A stretch of 64,000 nucleotides of DNA from Isochrysis galbana (GCA_018136815.1 CM030935.1:905024-969023); one strand, 5' to 3'; positions 27,702 to 38,400 are shown, counted from the stretch's first letter. Program-made: numbers and translations. Notes: generated from the sequence alone by a model not told the origin.

Positions 27702-30515
27702 TCAGCTGCCGATGCCCATGGTTTCGTGTTTCGCTGCGAGAGGCGCGCATGAAGGCCATCGGTAAAATAATACCGGAGGGGGGCCTGAAATATATTTCCG
27801 CACGGCCGCTTGGGACATTATGAACGGCCACAGTGAAGTTAAGAAAGTATCCCCGCCCGCGTGTGCAAGCATGATACGCATGCTTCTTAGCAGCACCCCC
27901 CAAGCTCTCTCTGCAACACCATTGGTCTGTGGGGCGTCCGCAATAGAGAAAGAACGTCGAATGCCTAATTCAGAGCAGAAGGCCTCAATGTTTGTGGCAG
28001 TGAACTCCGTGCCGTTATCCGTGTGCCATTTGTCTACGACCCCTGGGATCGCGGTCTTTGTCATGAGATAAGAGTGGTCACCAACATACGTTTGCGCAGC
28101 GAGCAGCACGTCCGCCGAAGATTTTGTTTTGAGGAAGTACACCGAGGTGAGGCGAGAGAACATGTCAACAAACACAATTGCGAAGCGGAGTCCGGCTGGT
28201 GATGGCGGGAATGGACCACACGTATCTGAAGCAACTCTCTCTCCAAAGTGCGAATATTGGCGAGTCTGTATTGCAATCCTTTTGTGCGGAGACCGGCGCT
28301 GGTTGGCGGAACAAGCTTGACAATCCAACTTGCTGGGCGACGCATGTGCTCCAACTACGTTCCGGGATTGCATTGCCGCGCGGATGCGGTGAACATTGAA
28401 GTGCGCGAGCCGAGCGTGCCACAGAGCTGGCGTAGAGTGTTCTGCATCTGTGTCTGCTTCAGCAGCGGTGAATGCGGCGTCGAAGTTAAGCACGTAGTGT
28501 TGACCCGATGGGGCCATGGGTGCCGTCTCTCCCCCAGGGAGTTGTAAACAGCAATCTTTGTTGAGGAATGTTGAGATCTTATCGTTCTCGAAAGCCGCCC
28601 GACAGCTAAAAAGTCTGGCTGTTAGACCGGGCACAACTCGAACCCCAGTGAGGCGCACAGGCACACGCCTGTGCACAATCCTGGACCCGTCGGCGGCCAG
28701 TTTCACACGGGCATCCACAAGTATTGTCATATCGCCAATTTTGGTGACCGGCACTCGGCGGCCGTCTCCTATGATGACGAAGGTGCCCGGGCTGTCATCT
28801 GTCACATGGTCGAGCTCCGATTCGTTAGAAATGCAGTGCTTCGTGGCGCCGCAATCCACAATGAATTCTAGCCTTTGTGGCGAGTTAACTATCAGAGCTG
28901 CGTCTTCGGTAGAGCAATAGGGCGTCTTCCAACGCATATCCCGAAAACCGGAAGTGATTGTAGCCCAGACTTCACAGAATCGCCTCCGTAAAACAAAGGA
29001 TGGGAGTTCGAACCTCAGCAGGAGAGCAACAAACGAAATCATACCAGCCAGCGGGCTCGCGGAGTGAAGGTAAAACGCGGTGTCATCAATAATGTCGTTC
29101 CATTCCGGAGCCGTCGTGAAGTGCGCGCATTCATCCAATCTCTCTTCGGTGTTCCGGGTGTCTACATCAGAAGCGACATAGGCGGAGTTCCCTTTACCTC
29201 GGCCGCCCCTATTGTCCCTCGATCTTCCTTTTCCTCTACCCTTGCTGCGTGTGCCGGCGTGCGACTGAAGGGCCATTATCCAGTCTTGGATAGTGACAGA
29301 CTGATCAGGCGGGGTCGGACATGTGCTGGCTTGGTGCCCCGAACCTTGACAGCGATAGCATCTAGGCGCTTTCATAGCTTGCGACGAGGTTAGTACAGCC
29401 CTCTGTGGTGATTGTGACATTCCTTGAGTAGTTTTAGCCATCAAGGCGGTCTCATTAGAGTAAGAGGCATCAGGGCGTACCCCCCCGCCAGCAGCGCGAC
29501 GGCCCTCCTTGCTAGGTATAGCGATGGCCCCTGTGTTGAATTTGATCCGCCACAATGGTTGGAGATCCGATTTGAGTTTGAGTATATCTCGCTCGTTATT
29601 GGTCCAAAAGCGGCGACGAGAGGGCGGGGCGGCAATTTCTTCTTGGCAAGTGTGAGAGAGAGATTCTGAGATGTCTGAAGTAATACACGAGAGAACTTTG
29701 ATCACCAATTGATCATTTGTTTTTTGTTTGTTGAACGGCCGTTTTGCATTGAGACTGTGAAGGTGGGCAATGAGGTTGGATATTGAGTGCTCGTTGATTC
29801 CAACCGTGAGAAGTGAGACAGCATCCCATTGAGAATCTAGGTCCATCAATGTCAAATCATCCACCTCTTGGTGACATTGATCGTATAAGATTCTATACGC
29901 TTTGGCACCATCGTGTGGAGCTTGTGAAGTCAGCATTTCTCTCAGATCCGAGTTGGTTATGTGCTCCAAGAGGTGAGAGAAGAGAACCCTTTTTCTCTTG
30001 GTGTGATCGCTCAATAGTTGTTTGGCCTCTTTGGTTTGCTTTGGAGTCCCATCTGCTGAGAAGAGTTCGAACCTAGGTACGCCACCAAAGATGGAACGAT
30101 CCGCATTAGGGTCTTGCTCCACATATCCACCGACATCAAGACCTAACATACAAGTTGTCAAGTCCGCATCGCCTATGTAGTCCCTTGAGAAGGCGTTGCT
30201 GAAGTCGCGGCAAAACAAGTCGAAGGGGCGGCCTGGCGTGCCATCAAAGGGGCGACAGCGATATTTTCGCGAGTCATAGTCCTCATTGATGGCCTCACTT
30301 ATCATGAAGGCAAAATCAGCGACTTTAGCTTGTTCTTGGAAATTTGTATGGAGTGAGGTGTTCGGTCCCGAGGGTGTCGTAGTGACTTGCGACGGGGTGT
30401 CGTTGTCCAGGCTAGCACCAGATGGTGAGCGCCCGCAATGAGGATCAAAAAAATTGAAGGCCCATGCAGCATGGCGCAACGAATTTGTCCAGTCTTGAAG
30501 GTTTGGAAGTTGCAT
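27702..30515 (-). CDS. Copia (Ty1) Gag-protease-integrase polyprotein, truncated before RT
   Basis: Continuous 937-codon frame from ATG 30515. About 1-330: Gag-like (FDLFCRDFSNAF; ITNSDLREML; LMDLDSQWDAV). CCHC zinc knuckle CYRCQGSGHQASTC at about 390. Basic RG-rich linker, then protease around 545 with FIVDCGATKHCISN (DCGA in place of the usual DSGA). GAG-pre-integrase block LWHARLAHFNVHRI (about 715). Integrase with catalytic Asp in RVASDTCGPF, Asp in HTDNGTEF and Glu in TNGVAERAWG, an intact D,D-E triad. After LWPFIMSQAAVRKY the similarity ends and the last 30 residues look unrelated. No RT/RNase H or 3' LTR is found, so the copy cannot move by itself. A 5' LTR is at 30760-30997 and the order LTR-gag-PR-IN defines copia. 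Confidence 0.9.
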   Translation of the reverse strand: MQLPNLQDWTNSLRHAAWAFNFFDPHCGRSPSGASLDNDTPSQVTTTPSGPNTSLHTNFQEQAKVADFAFMISEAINEDYDSRKYRCRPFDGTPGRPFDLFCRDFSNAFSRDYIGDADLTTCMLGLDVGGYVEQDPNADRSIFGGVPRFELFSADGTPKQTKEAKQLLSDHTKRKRVLFSHLLEHITNSDLREMLTSQAPHDGAKAYRILYDQCHQEVDDLTLMDLDSQWDAVSLLTVGINEHSISNLIAHLHSLNAKRPFNKQKTNDQLVIKVLSCITSDISESLSHTCQEEIAAPPSRRRFWTNNERDILKLKSDLQPLWRIKFNTGAIAIPSKEGRRAAGGGVRPDASYSNETALMAKTTQGMSQSPQRAVLTSSQAMKAPRCYRCQGSGHQASTCPTPPDQSVTIQDWIMALQSHAGTRSKGRGKGRSRDNRGGRGKGNSAYVASDVDTRNTEERLDECAHFTTAPEWNDIIDDTAFYLHSASPLAGMISFVALLLRFELPSFVLRRRFCEVWATITSGFRDMRWKTPYCSTEDAALIVNSPQRLEFIVDCGATKHCISNESELDHVTDDSPGTFVIIGDGRRVPVTKIGDMTILVDARVKLAADGSRIVHRRVPVRLTGVRVVPGLTARLFSCRAAFENDKISTFLNKDCCLQLPGGETAPMAPSGQHYVLNFDAAFTAAEADTDAEHSTPALWHARLAHFNVHRIRAAMQSRNVVGAHASPSKLDCQACSANQRRSPHKRIAIQTRQYSHFGERVASDTCGPFPPSPAGLRFAIVFVDMFSRLTSVYFLKTKSSADVLLAAQTYVGDHSYLMTKTAIPGVVDKWHTDNGTEFTATNIEAFCSELGIRRSFSIADAPQTNGVAERAWGVLLRSMRIMLAHAGGDTFLTSLWPFIMSQAAVRKYISGPPPVLFYRWPSCAPLAAKHETMGIGS

Positions 30516-30524
30516 TAAAAAAAA

Positions 30525-30610
30525 CTAATGGCGTCGGGATTCGATCCATATGCCTTCAGCTGTTCGCGCGGGAGGCGCGAAGATAACGTACCACTGTGCC
30601 GTGTGCGTTG
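30525..30610 (-). other. tRNA-like leader segment of the copia element
   Basis: On the minus strand GGCACAGTGGTACG (30587-30600) resembles a Pol III A box and GGATCGAATCC (30537-30547) a B box; CGACGCCATTAG and then a T9 run (a Pol III-type terminator) follow, 1 base before the gag ATG. The acceptor stem does not close, so it is not a functional tRNA. The copia relic at about 1890-1965 keeps the corresponding block (TGGCACGATGGTACG ... GTGGATCGAGACT), which argues that the segment belongs to the element. Confidence 0.35.
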
Positions 30611-30759
30611 TTTCCTCCTCATCCACGGTGAAGTGATAATTGGACTGCTGAGAAAGTTGACAGTTCTCCCCGTCAATCAGCAGCGATGGTTTTGGGGCAT
30701 TGAGGCTCAGAGTTCCAGGGAGATTCGCGAGTAGTTCGCGAGACAGTGATGACAGAGAC

Positions 30760-30997
30760 TGTTGGACCCGGTGCAGTGATTGAGGCCCGATGGTTGCTCC
30801 GCGGAGCGTAGTCGGTGGCAGTGACAATGAATTTTGTTCAACAACGAATTCGTTGTTGGCCCAATTTCCAACCTTGTGTTGGGTGAAGAGGCTCGGTGAG
30901 CGTGCGCTGAGGCGCACGCGAGAAGGGACTGATCCCCTCTCGGCGGGGGTACCATGTTTGGCCCCATCCTTATGGGGCCCAGTGATAGTCAGCAACA
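30760..30997 (-). mobile_element. 5' LTR of the copia element
   Basis: Reads on the minus strand from TGTTGCTGACTATCACTGGG to GGGTCCAACA (238 bp, TG...CA). It matches the plus-strand relic at 1483-1732. A leader of about 240 bases separates it from the gag start at 30515. A canonical TGG primer-binding site directly after the LTR is not visible. The matching 3' LTR is absent. Confidence 0.7.
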
Positions 30998-31255
30998 TTG
31001 TGTAGATCATAGGCATGAACATAGCGCTAGCGCAACGGCGAGATCACATGTCCCGACAACACCCCACGTTGCCACTATGGGAATAGAACCTACACATATA
31101 CAAAAGAACTCACTTGAGTCCACACAGTAGCCCTTAGAACGGTGCGTGAGCTAAGAAGACCAGTGGAGCGAGAGCCCGAGCGAAAAGAAACGTTTCGTGA
31201 GCGGGTTCACATCGCCGCAGGGAGCCAGGCGTGTGAGTGCCCCGCCCATCCAGCG

Positions 31256-32353
31256 ATGGAAGCCATGGATGAAGAAGGACAGGGGCTCTATCCGCAGAAA
31301 CCGAGCGAGATCGCCACCCCCGCAAAGCTACCCCATTATGCGCTCCCCAACTTCTCCACCGTGCTGCCAACGTACACAAACTACGAGGCAGACGCGGTCG
31401 TTTCGGCATTCCGCGTCGGCAACTTCTACTCCATCAAAGACTTGCCCGAGAACCTTCGGCCGGGACAAGTGGCGAGGCAACGGTTCCAGAAGATCCTAGA
31501 GAATCGCCAGCAATCTGAGACGTGCGACACCTATCAGCCCAAACGCACATGCTTCTCGGAATTTGAGTACATACCCTCACCATATTCCATTGCTGAGACC
31601 ATGGCTCGAGAGGAGCGCCTAGCCCATGAGAAGAAGGTCAGCCAATTCGGAAATGGCTCTGAATGGCGACCATCGGGCGTGGGCTTTACGGGCAAGCATG
31701 AAGACTTCGGTCGCACGGGCGAATTCAACGTGCACGCAAATGGTCCTGAGCCCTATGAAGCAGCAGAGGACCAAGCACTTCGTCAAAAATGGCTCATGGA
31801 CGCTGCGATTCTTTCCGGTCCGTTTAGACCAGCAGGGCGGGTGAAGGGGAGCAATGGAGAGGCCGCGAACGAGGTGCCATCGGCGAGGCAGCTCCCCGAG
31901 ATTGTCGAGCAACTCCATTTGCAATTGGTTGCGGATTGGTCTGACTATCCGTTCGTGGTATGCTCAACTGAGGATGAGCACATAGTGGTTCGGTTTGAGC
32001 TTGCCGTTCTCGAAACAGCGCCAGGGCTTCAGCCATACATGAACTCTTTTGCCCGCAGCAATCATATCGTAGCTAAGTACATGCTAAAGAAGGTCGTCGA
32101 GGATTGGAACGTGACACCAGGCGACGGAATGCTATACTTCACTTTCAGGCCACCATGGATCAAGGCACCAGTGACGGACACCTTCTACTCGCTTCATCCA
32201 GAACAGCGGCACTTTCAGGAAAAGAAAAAGAAGACGCCCTCAACAGCTACGCGAGAGCTAGACAGTAACTTTAACCAGATTGATCCAGTGGAAACTGAGA
32301 CTGAGCACTCGATCATGGGAACGGGCAACACTGAGCTCCCGTATATGGCCTAA
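31256..32353 (+). CDS. Conserved-looking hypothetical protein, 365 residues
   Basis: Frame from ATG 31256 (GCGATGGAAGCC) to TAA 32353; an in-frame GTG at 31142 would add 38 residues of arginine-rich sequence and is not preferred. The protein is hydrophilic, without signal peptide or TM helix. Middle part: CFSEFEYIPSPYSIAETMAR, then GSEWRPSGVGFTGKHEDFGR; these aromatic/Gly/Pro blocks resemble those seen in axonemal or microtubule-associated proteins, but I cannot name a family. C-terminal half (about 230-320) looks globular (DYPFVVCSTEDEHIVVRFEL; MLYFTFRPPWIKAPV), followed by a KKKK tail. Codon usage is less GC-extreme than the retroelements. It is a host gene by appearance; function unknown. 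Confidence 0.65.
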   Translation: MEAMDEEGQGLYPQKPSEIATPAKLPHYALPNFSTVLPTYTNYEADAVVSAFRVGNFYSIKDLPENLRPGQVARQRFQKILENRQQSETCDTYQPKRTCFSEFEYIPSPYSIAETMAREERLAHEKKVSQFGNGSEWRPSGVGFTGKHEDFGRTGEFNVHANGPEPYEAAEDQALRQKWLMDAAILSGPFRPAGRVKGSNGEAANEVPSARQLPEIVEQLHLQLVADWSDYPFVVCSTEDEHIVVRFELAVLETAPGLQPYMNSFARSNHIVAKYMLKKVVEDWNVTPGDGMLYFTFRPPWIKAPVTDTFYSLHPEQRHFQEKKKKTPSTATRELDSNFNQIDPVETETEHSIMGTGNTELPYMA

Positions 32354-33394
32354 GTATGGCTTGAGCAGTTGGGAAAGTCCTCCTTTGTCATCTTTGTGTC
32401 TCTACGTTATTCGATGCTGTGTATCATTTACCATTCCTTGGGTACCCTGGGATCACCATGGTGCAAATCTGCAAATCTTCCATTCCCATCCGTATTAAAC
32501 CTTATTTTAATATTCTCACCGCACACATGGACATGGCCGTGGGCTCACTCCTTCAACTTAGCGCGGCAAAAACTTTCTATTAACCTTTTAATATTCTCAC
32601 CGCACACATGGCCGTGGGCTCACTCCTTTAACTTAGCGCGCCAAAAACTTTCTATTTCTACACCCCCAGTCTCCCGGCCCTCCCCCCCCCCCCCCCCCCG
32701 GCCATCAGGCGGCTCCCCCCGGGCACTACTCTACTGGTTGGGGTGAAGGGCTTAGATATAGATATGGTCCGGTGCCCCCCCCCCCCCCCCCTGTGATCTT
32801 TCTCCCACTTCCTCCTGTGTCCCGGGCAAGCGGCGGCCTCGGTCCCGACTTATCCTGTAAACAAACGCGGGACCTACTAATTGTGGCTGAGTGGCTGAGG
32901 GAGTGGAGTGGCTGTGGGCCTGTGGCTGTGGCTCGTGATTCAGAGAATTGTTGAGGTATGGGATGGGGCCCTCCAGAGGCGACCGTGCTCACGGAGGGCT
33001 GAGCACAGCAGGGAGCACTGGGGACTGGGGCTGGAGGGAGGCATGGCACCGGACACCGGACCGGCGGGAACACCGCTCACACGAGCATGGGGCGACGGCG
33101 GTCGAGAGAGCTCGCCCAGAGCCCCTGGGAGTGCGGCCATGGGCCATGGGCGCGACTCTCGGAAACTCTGGGACAGGAGATAACGCGGGAAACACACGGG
33201 GGCCTTTGTGATGCATATAGCATTCTCCGTTTTTGCTACTGCGGATCTCGGGTGGGGGCTCTTTGTGTTTCTCCTCTGGCGCGGGGTTGTCCGTGGCTTT
33301 TTGTGTTGGGGCCGGTGGGCTGAAGGTGTAGGTGGTGCATTTTAGAACGTCGGCGTGGTCTACTACTAGCTACTAGCTAGCTACTAGCTGCTGC
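32354..33394. other. Intergenic; tandem repeat and poly-C runs; no gene seen
   Basis: Besides the 81-bp duplication, poly-C runs at 32682-32699 and 32776-32792 interrupt the sequence. Frames from 32900 to 33330 are GC-rich with no motif. Confidence 0.4.
32505..32660. repeat. Tandem duplication, 81-bp period
   Basis: TTTTAATATTCTCACCGCAC at 32505 and again at 32586; both copies continue to AACTTTCTATT. Copy 1 has an extra ACATGG hexamer and single-base differences. It lies in the 3' flank of the 365-residue gene. Confidence 0.9.
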
Positions 33395-34690
33395 CATGAG
33401 TCTAAGAATGTTTCTTTGTGAATGTAACCTCCTTTAAATTTTGTGTATGTGTCGTTGTCGTTGTTAGAAAAGCATTGTTCGCACTCTTCTCTTGTGAAGG
33501 GGGTGGCGGTTCCGTCCGAGTAGACAATGTGTATCATATAACAATCTAGGGAGCTCCACAGCTCCGCCCATAGCGGTGGGACGTGGGGGCCGCGCGAGTT
33601 CGGGTGTTGGGGTTATGCCAGATGGGTTGCGAGAGTGCCCCCGCTTCGCTTAGGCTTACTTAGCTGGGTGAGCGGGAGTGTGCGTATTGTTGTCTCCAGC
33701 GCTTTCTTCAATTTCTTCCATAAAAGGGGATAGGCGGCTCGCTCCGAAGATGCCTTCCCTTAGCCTGTGCGCGGGTATCGTCGATACCACCGCTGCTCTC
33801 TCTGCCCGGGCTGGCCCGACAGAACCACGCGACAAAGACTTGTTTCCAGTTGGCCTGGCGGGGGTCTAAATAGTTGAGTATCCATTTGGCTCGCAGCGCT
33901 TTTACGTGGTTGGGCCGAGCTTAAAATGAGCCAATTCGCCGACGACACTCAACTCATGGCACCCGACTATCACAACCTGCGGCGGTAGCCCTGAAATGGG
34001 TGACCCTGACCCTGCACATACAACATCTACCTAGCAGCCGCGCCCGCGTCCCTTAACACTCCCTCTCACTCGCCTTGCGGCTCGTCCCCTCGTGCTCTAC
34101 ATAGGGGTTCAGTGTACGAGGTTTTCGGTGGCAGGCGGCGTGTATGTACCGATCCCCGATGGCCGACTTTTCTCTCGGCCTTCTCTTGTACTCTTGTACT
34201 TGTACCATCGGGCAATCGGTCTTTACTTGATGAGGTTCTCGTGGTTGCTGTCGCGTTGGGTCCTGGGCTTAGGGTGGCATGGTTCATGAAGACGTTGCTG
34301 TTGGGTCGTGAGGGGTTGGGCGTGCGTTGGGTGGAGAGTGGAGAGGCAAGTTTCTTTGCCATGTCGAGCGCTTGTTGTGCCACTAGGGCCAAGTTAGTAG
34401 TCATCACGAGGTCGCCTTTGTCGCTAACTTTGAAGATCGGGGCACTAAGTTCGCGTGCGTCCTTTATTTTTGGCTTTCTGCCTCGGGAGGCTTGGCTCGT
34501 ACGCGTTGGCGAGGTTTTGTTAGGGGGTTCGAGTCCGCGTACGACATACAGGTAAAAGGAGACACAGAGAGCGACCAGGGCTAGCGCCCGGGCAACCGGG
34601 AAGGCTAGCCTCCCCAACGCCACACCCATAGAGAAAGCCACGCGGCTGGGCCTCCACAATGAGGCGGAACGGGAGGCGCCTCCCCGCAAA
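33395..34690. mobile_element. LINE fragments in mixed orientation (rearranged insertion)
   Basis: Three pieces of the same LINE family. 33395-33915, minus strand: RT C-terminal region (AKWILNYLDPRQANWKQVF; PPLWAELWSSLDCYMIHIVY). 33916-34010, plus strand: MSQFADDTQLMAPDYHNL, the RT FADD block. 34034-34690, minus strand: ORF2 C-terminus (NKTSPTRTSQASRGRKPKIK, stop at 34266) and 3' UTR that matches 47100-47330 reversed (GCCTTGCGGCTCGTCCCC). An inverted inner piece between parts of the same element resembles L1 twin-priming products. It abuts the truncated LTR at 34758. Confidence 0.75.
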
Positions 34691-34757
34691 AGCTAGCAAA
34701 AAGGCCCGCCCCCCCCCCCCCCCCCCTCCCCTGACGCCAGACCCAAGGTAGCGCACG

Positions 34758-35119
34758 TGGGTGTCGCATTCGCGAATCGACACTCGTTAGGCTTCGCTCT
34801 TCTCTTCGTCGTTCGGTATTTATCGTTATAATTCTCTCGTTCTCGTTCTCGGTCAAAAGCTTCGCTTGGATGCATGGGATCGTGGGTTGTGGAGCGCCCT
34901 CTCTCTTTCTCTCGAAAGAGAAGGGAAGTTTCCCCACCTCTCTTCCTCCCAGGCGCCTCGCAGATAGGTTTAATTTGCTATCTCCCCTGCGGTTCTTTAT
35001 CTGCTTCTGGGGGCAATCAGGTTTAATTTGCGATCTCTTCGTACCTCCTCCTTAAGCATATCGCACTTCTCTCGTCTTATTTGGTAAGTCTCTTGGAATC
35101 CTGTGCGGCAAGATTGCCC
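34758..35119 (+). mobile_element. Truncated 5' LTR of the Ty3-type element
   Basis: Matches 43650-43751 plus 47418-47690 almost base for base, from GGTGTCGCATTCGCGAATCG to CGGCAAGATTGCCC. Its left part is missing (replaced by the LINE mosaic), and similarity also stops at 35119, earlier than in the other two copies. Either the LTR truly ends here or a deletion removed the rest. Confidence 0.65.
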
Positions 35120-35463
35120 ACCATCCCGATAATTGGCGATATGGGACAGGCGATGGCGCCCATTCGCCGTACTACTGCCAGCCGTTCATTCGCTTCCTTT
35201 GCGAGGGCGAGCCGGAGATCCCCGACGCCCACCGCGCCTACCTTCGTCGTCTCGTCGTCCTCGGCCGCAACCGCCGTTAGGGAATAGGCGAGGCCGCCGC
35301 CATATGCTTCGTTGACTTCTCAATTCCTCGGCGGCCTGGACCGCCACCCCTCTCGCCTCTCGATACTTCTGTCACTCCCTTTCGCGTTTCATTTCGTACC
35401 TCTAACGTTTCGCCTCTCCGATCTACGAGCTCGCCGTCCCTCGGACGGCTGAGCAAATCCTTC
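35120..35463 (+). other. Leader between the Ty3 LTR remnant and the polyprotein
   Basis: Open frames here are short, and no CCHC knuckle or classic Gag motif is visible. The large frame opens (after its last upstream stop) just before 35464; its first ATG is at 35575. The element may use a splice, a frameshift or a non-AUG start; this cannot be decided. Confidence 0.35.
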
Positions 35464-38400
35464 TTGTTGTCTTTGCAACCTGGGGATGCTACCCTAGGTT
35501 GCGATGCCGTCGTTCCCGAAGTTCGCGTTTTCGTTTCAGTCGTTCAATCGATCCGGAGTCACCCCCATCTGCTCATGTGCGGTGGGGACGATTCGACTCC
35601 GGGAGTCCCGTTCTCTCTCGCCGTTCGTTCGCTACCTCCTTCGTCGCTCTCGTCGTCCTCGAATCATTCGTTCAATGCTCTCGATTACGAGCGCTCAACG
35701 CTAGTTCTTGCCTTGAGCCCCGTCGCTGCCGACCCGTCTGCTGTCGCCAGTCAAATCCTGGATGGACTGGCCGATTTGTTCCCTCGAAACTCGCCGTTAA
35801 GCTGCCTTGGCCGTGCCAGCGAGGTTAGCCCCTCCGGATGGACGGTGGCCTACACCCTCGCTGTTCGCCGTTGGCTCGCGCCGCCTACGATAGTCGCGCC
35901 AACCCGATTGGGTTGGCAACCGATACCGACTAGCTCGTCAGGGGAATCGTTCGCTGACGGAGGGGTATTCGCCAACATGCCCTCCGTTGTACAACGCGCA
36001 TTCCGTCGATTGTTCCGTTCTCAGCCTGCTCTATTCTCGTCCGACTCACTTCCGGCTGCCGCGTCCCGTTCTCTTCGGATGGCTCGCACATTAGCCGCTT
36101 CGTCTCCGTCGATTCCGGTCACACGCAGTCCCGTTTCCGTTTCCGCTGTCGTTCCGCTTTGCCAGCTTTCAGTGCGCCTGACTTTGATTCCGGCCGCTGA
36201 GGATTTGCTCGTTCATCTCTCGCGCACTCGTCCTTCCTTGAAGGAGGGAGAGGCCCTCTCGTACGTTCTCGATCTTGCTTTTCAACGCGCCGCCGCCCAC
36301 GGTGCCGCTCACGTAACGCCGAAAGATATCGCCGAGGCGGCACAGCTCGTTCTTCGGCCTAGCCAACCAGCTGAGTCTCCGGCTCAGGTATTGCCCGTCC
36401 ACTTCGACGACATTTGTGCCACGCTCGGCGACATTAGGCGTGACGTCGAGGCCGCGCAGACCGACGGCATCCCGCCCCCTTGCGTCTTGGTTATCGGCGA
36501 GACGAGTGGAGTAGTCTCGTCCATGTTTCGGCTTGCTGGCGCGGATGTGGCGACGTGCGATCTGTTCCCGTCTGAAGTCGATTACGTTCCGCACTTCGAC
36601 GGGGATGCCGATCTCGTCCAAGACCTTGGTTGGGACTTGATTATCGCGCACCCGCCGTGCACCTATCTCTCGAACGCTGGCTTGAGATGGATCCACTCTA
36701 ACCCGCAGCGTATGTCCGATACGATCTCTGCCGCGGCTCAATTTCGTCGTCGCTTGAACGCCAGGGCTCCGTTTCTGGCGGTGGAGAATCCGAAAATGCA
36801 CCACTACGCCAAATCGCTACTCGGAGGTCTGGAAGCTACGCAATACGTCCATCCATGGCAACATGGAACGGGCCACACTAAGGCTACGGGGCTCTACCTT
36901 TCGCCTAGCCTCCCACCGCTCGTGCCGACTTGCATTGTTCCTGGTCGCGAGCACGCTATGGCGAACCTGCCCATGTCCCCTCATCGCGGCTCGATGCGCA
37001 GCCGCACTTACGTGGGCATAGCTGGTGCGATGGCAATGCAATGGATGCCCGTCGTTCTGGACTACTGCCGCCGTACTCCGAATCGTCCGGCCGCGTCCGC
37101 CGCCTCTCTTCTATCTCAGGCTCGTGACCTGCAATCGAGCCAATTGGCGGCTCACGCTCGTTCCAGTTCCGAATCATCGAATGTTTCGAGTGTCGCCGCG
37201 ATTGATATGGAGTGGCGGCCGTGGCTAGGGTCGCCCCGCTCGCCGTTGTTACCCGTCCGTCCCGCTCGGATGATTCGCAAGGTCCGCAACCGCTGGCGTG
37301 TATGGACGGCGGTACGCGGGACGCAAGGCTCGATATCGTATGCCTGGTTGCCGTTGTCTCCGTCGTTAGCGTCGGCTCTCGATGCGGAAGTCAGCCTTCA
37401 CTCGTCTGCGGTGGAGGAGGAGCCGTTGCCGATCCTTGCTCCCCCTCCCCCTCCCTCGTCCTCGTCGCCGTTCGTGCCGATGCCTCCTCTCTTGGAGACG
37501 TGCGCCTCCGTTTCGTTTCCGGACACGTTCACGCCGGAGGGCTGGCATGCCGCCTTGCGCCTAACCTGGTCCGGCCAGGAACGCCTCGCTCTGCTTCCGA
37601 CACCGCCATCTCGCCTAGGCGTGGGTGCCTTGCCAGACCTGCATCCGCCGCTGCCTCCGCTCGACCGCCCCGCTCGCCACTCAGTTGCTGAGGTCATCGC
37701 CGACCATAAGCAGCGGCACGCCGCCTTCGTTCCCTCGGGCTTCACGCCTGCTCTCAGCCTTCCTGCTGTTGTCGCTTCTGTGACCAGGGAGGTACCGGCG
37801 AGGCTTGTCTCCGACACGCCGCCGAGCCTCTACCCCCGTCACTGCCTATATGTTCGCGATCTTATCGTTTACCGTCAATCCGCTACGGGCCCTACTCGTT
37901 ATATCGTCGATTCCGCTCTCGCCGTCAACAAGACTCTCGCCGACACGGGAGCCGGCCCCTCGGTTGTGACCACCGAGTTGTTGGCTGCATTGCCCCGCGA
38001 CGCTTGCGTCTTGATCGAACGCGCTTCGGACCGACCTGCCGTTGTCGGACCGGATGGTAACCCCCTTCGAACTCGCGGCTACGCTACGTTGGTTTTCTCC
38101 CTCTCCGGCGTCGAATTTCGGCACCGCTTTCTCGTCGTCGAAGGCGCGCCTATGCTTCTCCTGGGAAACGATTTCCTGGAAGCATACGCCGCCTGTATCG
38201 AACTGTCGCCTGATGCGAAACGTGATGGCCGCTTGACCCTTGTAGTCAACAATCGTCGTGTTCCATCCCTCGTGTCCACTCGCCCTCGTCTCTCTTCGGC
38301 ACCGTTAGTCGCTATGATCTCCGCCGACTCACCTCAGCCGGATGACTCGCCGCTCGTCCCCATTGCGGACGATCTCTCATCCTGCCAGGCTCACGACGCG

